DNA from: Isoetes taiwanensis | Lineage: Eukaryota > Streptophyta > Lycopodiopsida > Isoetales > Isoetaceae | Reading direction: 5' to 3' | Length of the DNA: 64,000 nt | Assembly: GCA_021234155.1 (NCBI GenBank) | Contig: JAJEKV010000016.1 | Location: 19,293,616-19,357,615 of the forward strand | Shown: one piece after another, positions 47,662-60,299 of the stretch | How positions within the stretch are numbered: position 1 is the stretch's first letter | Layout: each line of letters starts with the position of its first letter | The notes under the pieces: model-generated | What the model saw: only the letters and a program-made list of their open reading frames with translations | Told to the model about the DNA's origin: nothing | Databases searched by the model: none | Program-made: the position numbers and the translations under genes

Positions 47662-49655
47662 TTTTTTTTTTTTGACGCACGAATTATGGCATGATTTCAA
47701 GGGAGGCCCACCAAACCTCATTCCCCAGGATTTATGCCCAAGAGAAAAACTTTATCTCGGTAGAGGCCCGCAAAAGGGTGTTCAAACCTCTACATCCGTG
47801 AGCCAGCAAATCAAATAAAACCAATGCCTGCAATATTGAATGCCCACTTCTGAAGGAAGGTCATCCGCCCCCAAGAGAATTTGGTCAGATGAAGAGCCGT
47901 GAAGGGAGATGCAAGAGAGATCACCGCAGTGAAAACAATGCTCAACCGATTCTGTGCTTTGCGCATTGGACACGAGGACCGACATTTGCCTTGAAGGAGT
48001 GAACTCCTCAATATTTAGTCTCCAGAAATGCTTTATGCAATAACTGGGTTAACTAGCCATTGCTTTGGTATAACATTCTTGTTCCACACTCTAGACCAAA
48101 CCAAGGTGTGTTTTGGTTTCAAACTCCTTGTTGCCATTGTGGTGAAGGAGAAAGAGGAGGGTGCAAATGTGAGATGTCTATGCCATAGGCCCCGAACAAT
48201 TTGCTTTCCTAAGGCATATCCACTGGGATTGTCCACACACGCCATTCATCCGTAAAGGATGCAAGGGAATATTTATGGCGTGATCTTTCCTTATGTAGTA
48301 ACTGATCGTGAATCAATCCATGTTCTAAAACTCCCCCGCACGAGCGGTATAAGGCCCATTGAATACCAAAACCTCAAAGTGACTATGCTCCAGAGAATGC
48401 CACCGCGACCGAAGTCTTAGGGTGGATCGTGGAGGATAAACGAAATAAGCCAGTGGAATTAAGGCAGGCAAATACACGTAAAGGGAGAAGAGATTTGAGA
48501 TCAATTTCGAGGGTGCAATGTAAGCAATGAGCTGACATCTTTCCAAGCTTTGAGAACTCTATGAAGGAAAGTATAACGAGAGATGGTTTGTTCGATAGGA
48601 GAGAGGACAAGGGAAGACTTACCGGTAATACAAGACTCAAAATATGTAAGATCAAAGCCCTCCTGATAACCGTGATAAAGCTACAAGACTACACAGCCCG
48701 ATCGTAGAGAAATTCTCCATATGAACTTTGAGATTACTAAGTTGCTATGGAGCAAAGAAGTCCATCATACAAAGACCATAATTGACCTCTTAGGAGCAAA
48801 CAAACACTTCTTCCAAGGTAACCCTGGATCTGTTGTTCAAATTTTATTAGCACCCCAAACAGCTTTTATTACCGCCATTATGTATAGTGGGTACGTGGAG
48901 TCTTTGTACTTTGAGACTGAACCAACAAAGTAGAAGTGATGTAGACATGAGTGTTATTTAAAACAAAACTTGCAGGACCTCGCATGCCCCAAACAAAGAG
49001 AGCTTATGCCTCACCACCAAAGCGTATGCCCTCAAGGCCTAAGATAACATGATCCCAAGCCTAATGATCGGCCCATCTCTATACCAATTGGTACACCTGT
49101 GAGTCTAGTGACAAGATAATGACAAGCCACATGGATAGGCTTTGAATTCTACGCCTGGAGGAGGTCCAATGCCCATATGGCACCGCACACTTGCTAGTTC
49201 AACAAACATCCCCGATGCCAAGGAAAAGATGATCTAAGAGTCGCTTATCAAAATTCTCTTTTAGATGCTTCCCAAAGAGAAGAAAAATATAATCTATGAA
49301 CCTATCAAGAAGACAATCTAAGAGCCATCCGCCACGCCCAAGCCTTGTACAAAGGAGTCATTCATCGCATTAATCGGAGAAGCTAAGAGAGGCCTTCTAC
49401 AATAGTAGTGAAAAGAACGCCTGAGGAAGATTTCCGCCAACACCTCTCCCAACAAAGAATATGTCCGTGGTCTGACCTCGATATAACAATGTTGTTCTTA
49501 GCTAACCCTCAACAAATTTCCATATCGCTTCGCTTCCAATCAGCACGAAGGTCCAAAAGACATTTTCGTAGGGCTTTGGAAAATCCAACCTTTGGGCACA
49601 CCACATAATGATCAATATGTCACCTAATGCATACCTTCTACATGTTGTTGCTTAC
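47662..49655 (-). mobile_element. L1-type LINE, 3' half (left copy)
   Basis: The minus strand ends in a 13-A tail (the T run at 47661-47673). Going upstream it has the C-terminal domain (HCLHCTLEIDLKSLLPLRVF region, 48383-48655) and a weak active-site area near 49270-49300. Further upstream are a FxxGRG-type block near 49450 and a DFSKAYENVFWTFVLIGSEA-like reading near 49535-49590, the conserved DF-KAYD block of LINE reverse transcriptase. It breaks off at about 49655, where similarity to the right copy ends. It therefore lacks the endonuclease and ORF1. Many frameshifts are present. Confidence 0.7.
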
Positions 49656-50157
49656 ATATCTCTAGAATGGGACTCGTGATGAAACCAACAAACCGCTATA
49701 GATAGGCTTCTCTCATTCATCTCACAGATTTTCATACGATCGATAGTGGTAGCCGCACATGCAAACTACCCACTTAAAATAAAGGAAAATCCAATTATAA
49801 TTAATTTTGGACCCTCAAAAATACAATGCTAATGATGTTCGATCAGTAACGCCAAAAGCTTATCACCTGATTAAAAATCCTCACACTCTTCTGGTTTTCG
49901 AGGAAAAACCCTAGTGATAAACCTGAAGGCTTGTGGACAAACGCATAGCGCGTAGAAATCAGCCCCAAAACCCACGAATGGAGAAGTCGAAAACAAACAA
50001 ATGCTTCTTCAACCCAGACCACTCGCACACTCAACAACACCACAAAAACAAAAACAGTTCAAACCCTCCCGTGAGTGAGGGGTTGATTACGCGCTAATGA
50101 CAAATATAATAAACAAAGAAGAGGAGGGGGGTGGGTTCAAAGAGAAATAGTAAAGCA
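49656..50157. other. Spacer between the two duplicated copies
   Basis: About 500 bases absent from the flanking duplication units. A GTTTTCGAGGAAAAACCCTA-like passage and a CAACAACACCACAAAAACAA run are visible, but no gene. Just before copy 2 lies an AAGAAGAGGAGGGGGGTGGG purine run (about 50116-50136). Confidence 0.5.
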
Positions 50158-53100
50158 TGCAGCCCCATTATTAGACCTGTCATAGCTCCTGGTAATGCAA
50201 CTGGGGTCCCACAGTTTTAGTGCTATCCAAAATAGGAGCCAAAGCACAACCAAAGATCTCTTCACTTGGTTTCTAGATGCTTGTCTCAGGTTGTTCTAAA
50301 GCTAAAGCAGCCTCAATCTGAAAAAAATAGAAATTTAGTTACCAAGTGATCATTGAATAGATCAAACATAACTCTAACTAGTTTTCCTAGAACAGTTTTT
50401 GTATGTCTTTTCGATTTAGAAGGAATACTAGATGTTGAGCTTTTTATATCCTTTTCATCTCTATCTGTTACCGTCAAGTGGTGCTACCCAACCATCATTC
50501 CAGCCATAGGAATGACATACCGCGGCGTAAGAGGAAAAACTTTCACATAAGAAGTAGGAACAAAGTAATTACATGTTCCACAAAATATTGAAATTCTGCT
50601 ATATATGCCCTTTTGGCATTCCCTTTGCTCTCTGTCCTGCTGTATATCCCATACCAGAACCTAAAACAACCTTATTCATTAGCTTTGTATTATAAACTGA
50701 TTCCATATCAAGCAAGAATTATCCACTTCTATATAACTTGTTTCACAATCTATATGAGGACTATGTCCTATAAACATACCCTAAAAACAAGAATCGGCCA
50801 AAACTACCAAACGAAAACAATATTTTCTAGGATGACCTATGGACAATCAGACTAGCCACTGGTTTTGTATGATCTTTATTGATCTAGGGATTCTTTCAAT
50901 TGAAACAAGGCCTAACATCACATGTTGCTTGCTTACTATAAATATATATAATCTGCAAATAAATATCCAGGTCACATTCTTCTGCTTAAATATAAACTCC
51001 AGGACAAATCCGATGATTGTGAGCTGAATAAAGGCTCTAGCTATGAATAAAAGCATGTCCCTCCGCATCCAGCCTAAACAAACGACACAATCACAGCAAC
51101 CACCACACAGCAAGTGCGGCACAGCTGATCATTCCTAGAAAATCCCATTCAGCCGCCGCAAAACACATCCCGTTCCAAGGCTTCCAAGATAAAGGCAGCT
51201 AAAACACAAGCAACCCGCCGCCTAACTAGCCTTTGAGAGAATATAGAAAGTAATTCCATGATAAAGTAAAATAGATTTTGAAACTGAATAAAGAGTGTTC
51301 GTTGCAGATTGGGATTGGCATGCTTTAGACTACTTGGTGAGGAATCACTTGAAGAATAGGCTTTTCAGAAAGTGGCCCTCCTCTGGAAGACGCCTGGGGT
51401 TCTAATTTAATCCTGCAAATCTAAAGCTAAAAATTCCCTTAGCTGTACCTGATCATACGACTGGAACAATATTATATGGTATCAGGGCATCGATCGACTG
51501 AACTTGCTTCTTCTTTACTAAAATAATTGCTAAGTAACTTAGGGTTATAGGAGAAGTGACATGAAGAGTTTTGTGGGAGTTTAGTTTAATTCTGTCTATT
51601 ATTTCGCTATTTTTAAACCACAAGTGGTAGTAACTACTTTATTTCCAGTATTACTCGCAGGTTTAAAGACTTCTTAGGTTTTAAGGCAAGATTGTAGCAT
51701 TTTACTTCTATTGGATTATTCCAATTCATCCATCCGTCCATCCATCTATCTATCTATTGTGTAATGAAATAAAATGAAATATATTAATCAATATAAAGGG
51801 GATGCAAATCCAATCCAGCCGTCGCATCACGCCCAAAAAGTTTACCACACGTCTCTGAATTTACTCTGCCATTCTGCCTTAATTATTACTTTGCAAATTT
51901 TAATTGTCATTCCGTTTCTTTCACCCGCATTTGTTTTCAGGCACACACGCACGACTGATTGGGCCCAACCGTCCCTACGTTGAGAGAAAGGCCCTGTGGC
52001 TCTCTTCCTAGAAGGTCAGCAGGCGCGTGCCGGCCAGCTTCCTCCGAAAGGCAGACCAAGCCACAGGTCCCTCCCTACATCCAAGCATCTTATTTATCAA
52101 CCACCGCCATGTTTGAACTAGCCTAAAATCAGAAAAAACTCCAGTGTACTTTAAAATGCAGTGTGTTTTCCCTTCGCAATAAAACTGGCTGAACACAAAA
52201 CCATGTGTATTTTCCTTTGGTTCAAACATTACCGTAGTTGATAAATTAGACGTTCGAATCACAACATGTTTTTTTTTATGGTGGGGTTCCCAACTTTTTC
52301 AATTATATCTCCATACGAGACGATGTTGCGTGCCCAGATTCTTTTGTTTTTGGGCTGCTTTGCAAACCCTTGTTTGTAACACTTTCTAGGCTTTCAAACC
52401 TTTTTGTCTCTTTTCTTAATTCGGTAATGGATTTTTATTTTATTTTTTGTGTTGGAATTGAGTACCAAAGGGGGCCCAAATTTTAAAAGCCGAGAAAGAT
52501 AACCTTTTCCACATTCCCATTCCCACAATCATCATAACATCTAGGCTTATCATAGCACATATTAGTCAATTGAGTTGACAACCTACTTGTAGCATAGTTG
52601 CCTATATATGGGAAAATTTCCATATGTACTATATGAGCTAATTTAAGCAAGACAACAAGCGCAAAAATAACTTTACCCTATTAAGATGTTGATACATTCG
52701 TGAAGGTATTTCGTCCAGCAGAATCACAGTAAAAAAATCCCGTCCCATGGACGCACTTGCAATACCAATAAGTCTTGAGTAAGCTAGTCACTACGTATTT
52801 TTGGGTAAAATTTTGCCCTATTGCAACTCATCTGACCTCGAACACGCTGATCCTGGCCACGCCATTTGCACATTAGATCCGCCTCATTCCAATCACTATG
52901 AAAGGATCCCAAACGATTTAGATCTATATCGGGGAAAATCCACTCAAAAGTTTAGGCAAAACCCTTTAAAAGGGCATGCCAACTGGCCTTTGACTGGAGC
53001 AATTATGGCAATGACTTTGCGGTTTCCATTTGGGTGATTTATGCCCGAAGAGAATTCCATTTCCACCGGTTTCCAGGTAATAAAAGAAGAGCTGCAGGAA

Positions 53101-54850
53101 GCCATTAGATGTGTATCACTCTAGTAGAAAACAATGTTTCAACTTATCTAAAGTGCCTTTGCGATTGATACGAGGACTGAGTATTTGTTTTGAAGGAGGG
53201 AATCCGAATATTAGTTCACGCTTTTATGTACACCGCTTATAATCTATTAAGTTTGTATAACATTCTTGTTCCACACTCTAGACCAAACCAAGGTATGTTT
53301 TGGTTTCGAGGGGACTCCTTTTGTTGCCATTGGTTGAAGGGAGAAAAGAGGGAGGTTGCAATGTGAGATGTCTATAATAGGCTGAACAATTTGCTTTCCC
53401 TAAGGGTATATCCGGCCGTGATTGTCCACACGCCTCATTCGCGAGTAAGGATGCAAGGGAATATTATATGCGCATCTTTCCTTATGTAACAATCGATCGT
53501 ATCAATCCATGTCTCTAACCCCTAAATGGTTTTGAAAAATCCACTTGGAATACCAAACCTCAAAGTGGACTATACCCGCAGTAAACGCCACACCGCGACC
53601 GTCTTTACTAGGTGGATCGTGGAGGATAAACCCAGCCAACCCGGTGCGGCCGCTAAAAAGCAAACCACGCAAAGGAGACTCCAGATTTGAGATCAATTGT
53701 GAGGGATGCAATGCAAGCAATGAGCTGACATCTTTCCAAGCTTTTAGAACTCTATGAAGGGCAGCTAACGGTGAGCATTTGGTTTCCAAGGGATAGGATA
53801 GAGTCCAAGGTAGACAAGGGACAAGGGAAGACTTGCCGAAAATACAAAGGCCGCTGTAAAAATGGACAAGCAAGCGCATGCCCACAAGACTACGTCGATC
53901 AGAGAGAATTCTCCATATGAACTTTGAGATTAATAGCTTGCTATGGAGCAAAGAAGTCCATCATACAAAGAGACACCATCCCCTCTTAGGGAGCAAACAC
54001 TTCTTCCGTGCAACCTGTGGACATTTGCTCGACTTTATTACCACCCCAAGCAGTTTTATTACCGCCATTATGTATAGTGGCATGTATCTCTTTGTACTTT
54101 GAGACTGGAACTAACAAAGTAGAAGTGATGTAGACATGAGTGTTATTTAAAACAAACTTGGTGACTTTGTGTGCCTTTGAAAAGAGGAAGATGCCCCTCA
54201 CCACTGTGCGGATGCCCCGAAGGCCTAAGATAACATGATCCCAAGCCTACGTCTTGTCCATCTCTATACCAATTGGTACACCCGGGGAGTCTAGTGACAG
54301 TGATATTGGATATGGACAAACTGACCATGGATAGGCTTGAATGCATGCGGTGGAGGTATCCAATGCCCATATGGCACTTGCATCTTATGCTAGTTCAACA
54401 AACATCCCGATGCCAAGGAAAAGAGGATCGAAGAGCTGCTATCAAAATTTCCTTTAGATGCTTCCCGTGAGAAGAAAAATATAATCTATGAACCGATTGC
54501 GCACAATCTAAGAGCCATCCGTCATGCCCAAGCCTTGTACAAAGGAGTCATTCACTTGCACCTTTGGAGAAGCTAAGAGGGCCTTCTACAATAGTAGTGA
54601 AAAGCGGGCGGAGGGCATATTTCCCTAATACCTCTCCCAACAAAGAATATGTGGGAGGTTCACCTGATATAACAATGTTGCCTTAACTAACCTCAACGAC
54701 TTCCATCTTTGTTTGAAGCCCAATTCTCGCAATGAAGGTCAAAGACATTTTCATAGGCTTTGGAAAAATCCAACTTTTAAGTACACCACATAATGATCAA
54801 CATGTAAAAGCCAATGCATACCTTCATATGTCGTTGCGACATTGTCGAAA
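50158..54850. repeat. Right copy of the ~5-kb segmental duplication
   Basis: Direct copy of 44611-49655. Its left break falls inside the last ALS3-like exon, so the C-terminal part beginning at GGASPLE is missing. Its right side runs on into the complete LINE body, showing which sequence was originally contiguous. Confidence 0.9.
50160..51180 (-). pseudogene. ALS3-like permease, right copy (3'-truncated)
   Basis: The minus strand carries the same exons as the left copy. The first exon spans about 51160-50945 and reads AAEWDFLGMI.. in pieces, then FIARAFIQLTIIGFVLEFIF and KQKNVTWIF in one unbroken frame. This portion is better preserved than in the left copy. The second exon (~50650-50440) keeps RYVIP.AGMMV-like text but is badly frameshifted. 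The third exon starts after TTTTTTCAG at ~50321, reads IEAALALE, and is cut off at ~50160 soon after the GAMTG region. The C-terminal transmembrane segment is lost at the duplication boundary, so this copy cannot make a full permease. Confidence 0.8.
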
Positions 54851-57800
54851 TATCTTGACTGGAAAAAAACCAGATTGTTCCTAACTAATCGTTTTTCCCC
54901 AAATCATCATTAATTGTTCTACATATGCCTTTGCTATAATCTTATAAGCGACCAAACAAGGGTAATAGGTCGCCAATCTGAAATCATCCTAGACTCTTTG
55001 ACCTTTGGTATTAAGATGATGATGGGTGTTGAGAATCCTATCTAACCCCATTGCGGCTATAGCATATCGATATATCGTGCGGGAACTCAAATAACCAATC
55101 TCGGCAACTACGAAAAACTCCACATGGATACCATCCATGCCACGACATTTATCGTTGCCTTTGCTTTTTCCAGATATGGTTAGTGGAGCTTCTAATTATC
55201 GTTGCTAAAGCTAAAAATTATCGGACACACTTTCGATAGCACAATGTCTTGCACTTCATTCTCAAAAGGGAAGTGATTTCTTTTAAGAAGGAACTGGCGG
55301 AAATTTGAAAAGAATGCTTAATCTTTCTGGAGAGGGATATGATATCACCATTCTCATCTGAAGAAAAGATAGAGGTACTCGACACCTCAAGCGAGCCATC
55401 TTGAAAAAGGCCTTTGAACACCCTATAAGCCATCCTTGAAGCGAGGCAAGTCCTCGCTTTCAACTTGGCCACCCCTGCATCCTATTCTCCAATTCCGGAT
55501 GTGTCTCACAGCTTTACTTCAATGTGCAAGATTCAAACCCCGAGTCATATGCTGCTCCTAACTCATCATATTTTTGCCCAGTGAGAGCCCTTTCCCATTA
55601 AATATGCTCATGACCCATTAAGCCCATAAAAGACTTGATATTGGCAAGAGCAAAAACAAGCATTCTCATGGGAGTGGTGGAAGATGGAGTGTGCCGAAAC
55701 CTATTTTGCGGTGTCAAGAAAGTCTTCTTCTTGAGATCTTGAAAAGTTGAGCTTGAAGCTTGTCTTCCTGCACATGAGTGGGGAATCGTTATGCTGATTA
55801 TTTAAGGGTGTGTGATCGAACCGGTTTGAAGCACATATTTTTCGGAACCGGAAAACTATTTCACCACTACTAAGCCTATCAGCTACCTTTTCAACCATAT
55901 GAAAACCTCAACAAGTAGCAACACAACATTGTCCCCACACTTTTTCATCTTATTTCTCAAAGGAGGTCCCATCACACTCTGCCCTGGGCACGTTAGAGCA
56001 CGGATATTAACAATGCCCCACTCATGTGCATCCCGCTTCCACCATCCCCACCATCTGCTCCACTTGTCTTTTTTCTATGAAGCTTATCCCAGTATTCAAA
56101 AGACCACAAGATGAAAACGCCTCCCTCGGGATCTACGAGACACACTCATCAAACCAACATCCTGATGAATCATCAGGTTTAATGAAGCACCCACAGAACC
56201 TCTATGGCATTTATGCTGTTGCAAACAAAGGATCTGTGGAGTTAAAGTTTTTACTACATGTGTAGCCCAGGTCCCTTTTTGTGGGGAGGACTTAGATCCT
56301 TATATTCCAACTAACAATATTCATTTGGAAAGAAATGGATCAAGTACACCTTTATCCTTTCTCCTCTTTGAAGCCCATAAAGCATAAATTGGGGCCATAC
56401 CGTCATGGACAACCACATGAGTTGATCAGCTGGTTGCATCGCTATATCGCCTTCAAAGGGAGGTGTCTAAGCCAAATGGAGCCATCCCCATCAACAACAA
56501 ACAAAGTGGCACCGTTGACCTCATCTGCCCAACAAGATCTTGCGAGTCTTGTGCCATCTAGATCGAACTTAGGTCCATTTCTATTAGGATCGATCGGGAA
56601 GATGGAGTAATAAGAGCATGCTCCTAAGGGCTGAGGAGGCAGTTGGGCGATTGGCATCGAGCCACTTGTTTTAGGGGTGTTTGTGAAGTTAACATATAGG
56701 CGGAGGAAGGGCAAGGTTGAATGGCCTGAAATGGAAGGAACCGGGAAGGAAGGGTCACGGTCGAGGGCCTTTGAGGGGGGAGGGGAGGCAAGAGCGGTTT
56801 TAGGTTGAGTAGAAATTTGGAAGCTTGGACGATAAAAAGCGGGGGAAAATGTCGGTCGCGTTTTGATCCAGCTTGAAGCGGGAATAGAAAGTAAATCTTA
56901 TTCATGAATCTCCTTATCCATTGGAGAGGGCCACGCATATCTTGGCACCACTAAACATAAAATCTTGCAATGTGGATCCATGGAAACATTGGCAATTGAT
57001 TTCAGAAAGGTAGGTAGGTAAAGAAGGGATTTTCGCCTCGAGGGGTACGTCAGTAGAAAACCTAGGAAAATAGTTTTGAAACAGAACCACATTACCCTCC
57101 AATCTTGTCAATTGTTGTAGCCACTAGCTTATCAACGTCTTCAATAGCTTTGAGCATTATGATAAAAGACCGCTTCTCCAGCAACTTAATTGAGTCAAAC
57201 AGGTTAAAATGCTTCCTTCGCATGAGTGCAATCAACCACCTAGAGATCTTTCTTATATCAAAATTCACCCGTCCAGTAGCAAACAACATAGTACACCACA
57301 AGGTTCCGATGTATTTCATTTGTTCGTCCTGGGTCAATTCTAACAAAAACCGTATCTCCATAGCATCCTCCAGATGGGGCCTCTTTTATATCACCAAGAG
57401 CAGACAAAGATGATATAGGAATTTCTTGCTTTATAGAATTCATGATATACTACTTATTGCCCTTGCGCACAAAGGAAAGTGCTTCTGAAACCTTGTCACT
57501 GTGATGAGCAAGCAAGTCTCTCTTTAACCAATCGCTGAAACTAGATTGGGTTACACGTTGCACAGAGTCATTGGTTCTTAATGTAGACTGAGGGCAAGAA
57601 GAAGATTGACTGAGATTATCATGGGCTGCCCCAGGTGCTGTTTGGAGAGGATTTCCTCTCCTCTATGCACGCGACCCATCATCCTACGGCGGAGTGCCAA
57701 TACTTCTATCTTTAAGGTTTTAGGGACCTCTTGTGAACCTTGCACAACATTCGGGTCGTCGGTGAGACCATTAAAGAACTTTCTAATCTCTTCAAGATTT

Positions 57801-57905
57801 ATCTATGTGCTAGGTGCTTCTGGAGTAAGAATGTTTCCACCAAAATGTTGCCCCTAAAGATCCTCGAAAATCCCGATCCGAGCCATGGGATCGCCCATTA
57901 TGAGG
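52997..57905 (-). mobile_element. L1-type LINE, near-complete but decayed
   Basis: Minus-strand order from 57901: ORF1 starts MGDPMARIGIFEDL and continues through an SFSDWLKRDLLAHHSDK-like region. A DUF4283-like domain follows at 57361-56914 (WLIALMRRKHFNLFDSIKLL, later NVVLFQNYFPRF). ORF2 starts near 56030 with an endonuclease-like NIRALT...RNKMKKCGDNVVLL. The linker MAYRVFKGLFQDGSL lies near 55430. RT blocks follow: GMDGIHVEFF (~55111-55141), a DWRPIT-like block (~54965), EQSGFF (~54875), a SKAYENV-like block (~54755), RGIR (~54640) and a degenerate active-site box reading FIDYIFLL (~54475-54495). The C-terminal domain is ILSDRRSLVGMRLLVHFY and AWKDVSSLLALHPSQLISNL (53951-53502). It lies beside the ALS3-like relic in the same orientation. 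Frameshifts are numerous. This copy has lost the 3' poly(A) seen in the left copy. Confidence 0.8.
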
Positions 57906-57954
57906 AAGGGGCGGCGCCTATATTAGGCCTTTTAGTTTTGGCTCGGTTATCCGG

Positions 57955-60290
57955 CGTCTTCTCAGCGGCTCTTCTTCTCCTCTCGTGGCTTTTCTTCTCC
58001 TCTCATGGCTTCCCATTTCTTTTTCCTGCTCCTTCTTTAGTTTTTCTTCTCACTTTTCCACTTCCTTACACGATTCTACTCTTGGATTCCCGCCGTAGCA
58101 GTACATACTTGGTTGTTAGCATGCGCATTGGAGCAGGTGCCCGAGCACTTAGTGGCATACATACTTGGTTGTTAGCAAAAGCATTGGGCCCAGTGCGGAG
58201 CACTTGGTAGCTTGGCGTCGTGTGGCAGCAGTACAATGGAAGCTTTATTCTTCTCTTTCTATGCATGCATGTTGGTTTCGCGGTTGTTTTCTTATTGATC
58301 CTTGAATTTGGAGAGGGGTGTCCTACATGCTAAGCATGCATATTGGTTTTGAGTTTTATCGATTGAATGAATGTCAGATGCATTTGTGAGTTGATGCTCT
58401 TGGTTTTCATCCCTTTTTGCTTTGTAGTTTCATTTAATCCGGGGCTTGTTCGAGGGGGCTTGGAGTCCCGCCGGATAGACGATCCGGGGTGCAGTGCAGC
58501 CATGTTTTGGCGAGATCTTGGACTTGTGCGGTGACATTCGCGGTTTGGTTTCAACATAACGGTGCTTTATGCAATCGGCATGCCATGCAGAAGCCCTTCC
58601 CACTTTTTCCTCTTCATCGCCATGCCGGGCGTCTCCTTTGATCAATTTTTTCTTCTCCCCCTCAGCTCTAATCTCGGCATGGCGAATCTTTGGCTCCTTT
58701 ATCGAGCTGCGCATTTCTATCTAGTTTATCTTCTTTGGCCAGGATTGTTATGCTGACCTAGGATGCGAGCACGCGAGAGGGCTAGTGAATTTATGCACGA
58801 GCTATTGTGGATCACCTTACGCTTTGATCAAGATCCGCTCTGGCCGACGGAGGTTTTGTCTAAGAACGCCGGGCATTTTGGAAAGCTCCTTTTTCGCATC
58901 CGGATGGAGAGGATTGGGCGTTTCTTCGACCTTGGAAAGTCTGGCACTGGGCCTCTGTTGTCAGTCCCCCATTCAGGCTTGGTTTTGTAAGCTTATTCCC
59001 GCTTGCATCGGCCTCCTTATTTGCCCGGCGATGCCCCAGGTAACCTCTTCACTTTGCTTTGATTTTACTACCTTATTTTGGTAGTTTCGGTTTCCTCCAT
59101 TTGGCTTTATCTCGATTCCTTTATCTCGATCTTCTGCTGAGATTTTACCAGCATCCACCAACCAGGTCGGTTTTTCGGTTTCAGAACCCATCCTTGACTC
59201 CTTTTTGTCGCCCCTATTCTGCTGCCTTCTACTTTGTCGCCAGGCCTTTTTCTAGCTTACAGATTGGCTTCTCTTGTCCGCCACTTCCTGCTTTCATTGC
59301 TTCTTGCATCGGGGCATCGATGCCCAATTCTTCTTCAATTTCCTTCCATGCGCCAGCTTACACCGCCTTTGATGCCGAAGTTTGCTTTCGTTTCGCTTAT
59401 ACCACAACTCACACCGCGGGGATCGGCCTCTTTTATTCTGCTTTTTTTTTTTTGTAAGGGGGATACATTCGTCTGGTATCCCTCCTCGATATATATTGTT
59501 ATTATTCTTAACCTTCCTTCTGGGCTATGCCATATTGATGTTGTTTCTGGGTATTGTCTCTCCTTTCGGCCTTTCCTACGTTGTGATAGTCTTATGCAGG
59601 ACCATCTAGTGTGCTATCTTGTTGTTTAAGATATGATATTGCTTCTAGACTGGTGGATATCATTTCATTGTTTTCATTTTTGTTGATTGAATTGGGTAGA
59701 TGTCTATCAATTGGGTGTATTTGTTGGCTTGCCCTTGGGCTAGGGGTTAGTCTCCGGTTTCAGGAGTTTGTCAAAGTATTCTATATGTCGGGGTTTTTGC
59801 TTAAGGGTATGTCGACAGTTTTTTGTTCAATCATTTTCTACGTCAAAGTCCTGTTGTAGCATTTCTTCCAACTATCGTTTTTCCTAGGATTGTTCTTGTG
59901 CATGACACCAGGCAATCTCTTCTCGTTTCTGGGCATCCATAGAGTGATTGCCTCGTTTTTTATGCTTCTAGCATTATTTGGGATTTTCGGAGTACATTTA
60001 CTCTTATGTATGGTGCTTTGGCATGGTTTTTAATTAGTAATTTGCAGTGTGTTTTCTATAATGATGTCTTTTTGCAAGTATAAATTGTTTTTGACTTATA
60101 CAAATCGTTTGGTCGCTTTGTGGCATGCTAATCGGGAAATGGTATACTTGATTTCTTATCCGTGTTTGCCCCTATTAGCTTACTTTGGTCCTCATATTAA
60201 TCTTTGAATAATTATTTTCATTGTGATATTAGTTGTTGCTCTTATACTTTACGTCTCATTGGATACTTACGCACATTCGTTTTTCTACAC
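57955..60290. other. T-rich tract, left part
   Basis: Strong excess of T over A on the plus strand, with clusters of CTTCTTCTCCTCTC near 57960-58060. Overlapping hydrophobic plus-strand frames (59059-59457, 59234-59629, 59611-59859) use Phe/Leu/Ser/Cys almost exclusively and share the same DNA in different frames, which marks them as compositional. A phrase CATACTTGGTTGTTAGCA occurs twice (58106 and 58160). No gene is supported. Confidence 0.55.
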
Positions 60291-60299
60291 GTTGTTTTG

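Larger units (their letters stand above)
44611..49655. repeat. Left copy of a ~5-kb segmental duplication
   Basis: Matches 50158-54850 in the same orientation through ALS3-like exons, intergenic DNA and the 3' part of a LINE. Offsets shrink from ~5550 bases at the left end to ~5180 at the right end, because of many small deletions in the right copy. Anchor phrases include ATTATTAGACCTGTCATAGC (44620 and 50167), GGGCATCGATCGA (45994 and 51486) and GGTACACC-type LINE text (49090 and 54270). Confidence 0.9.
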
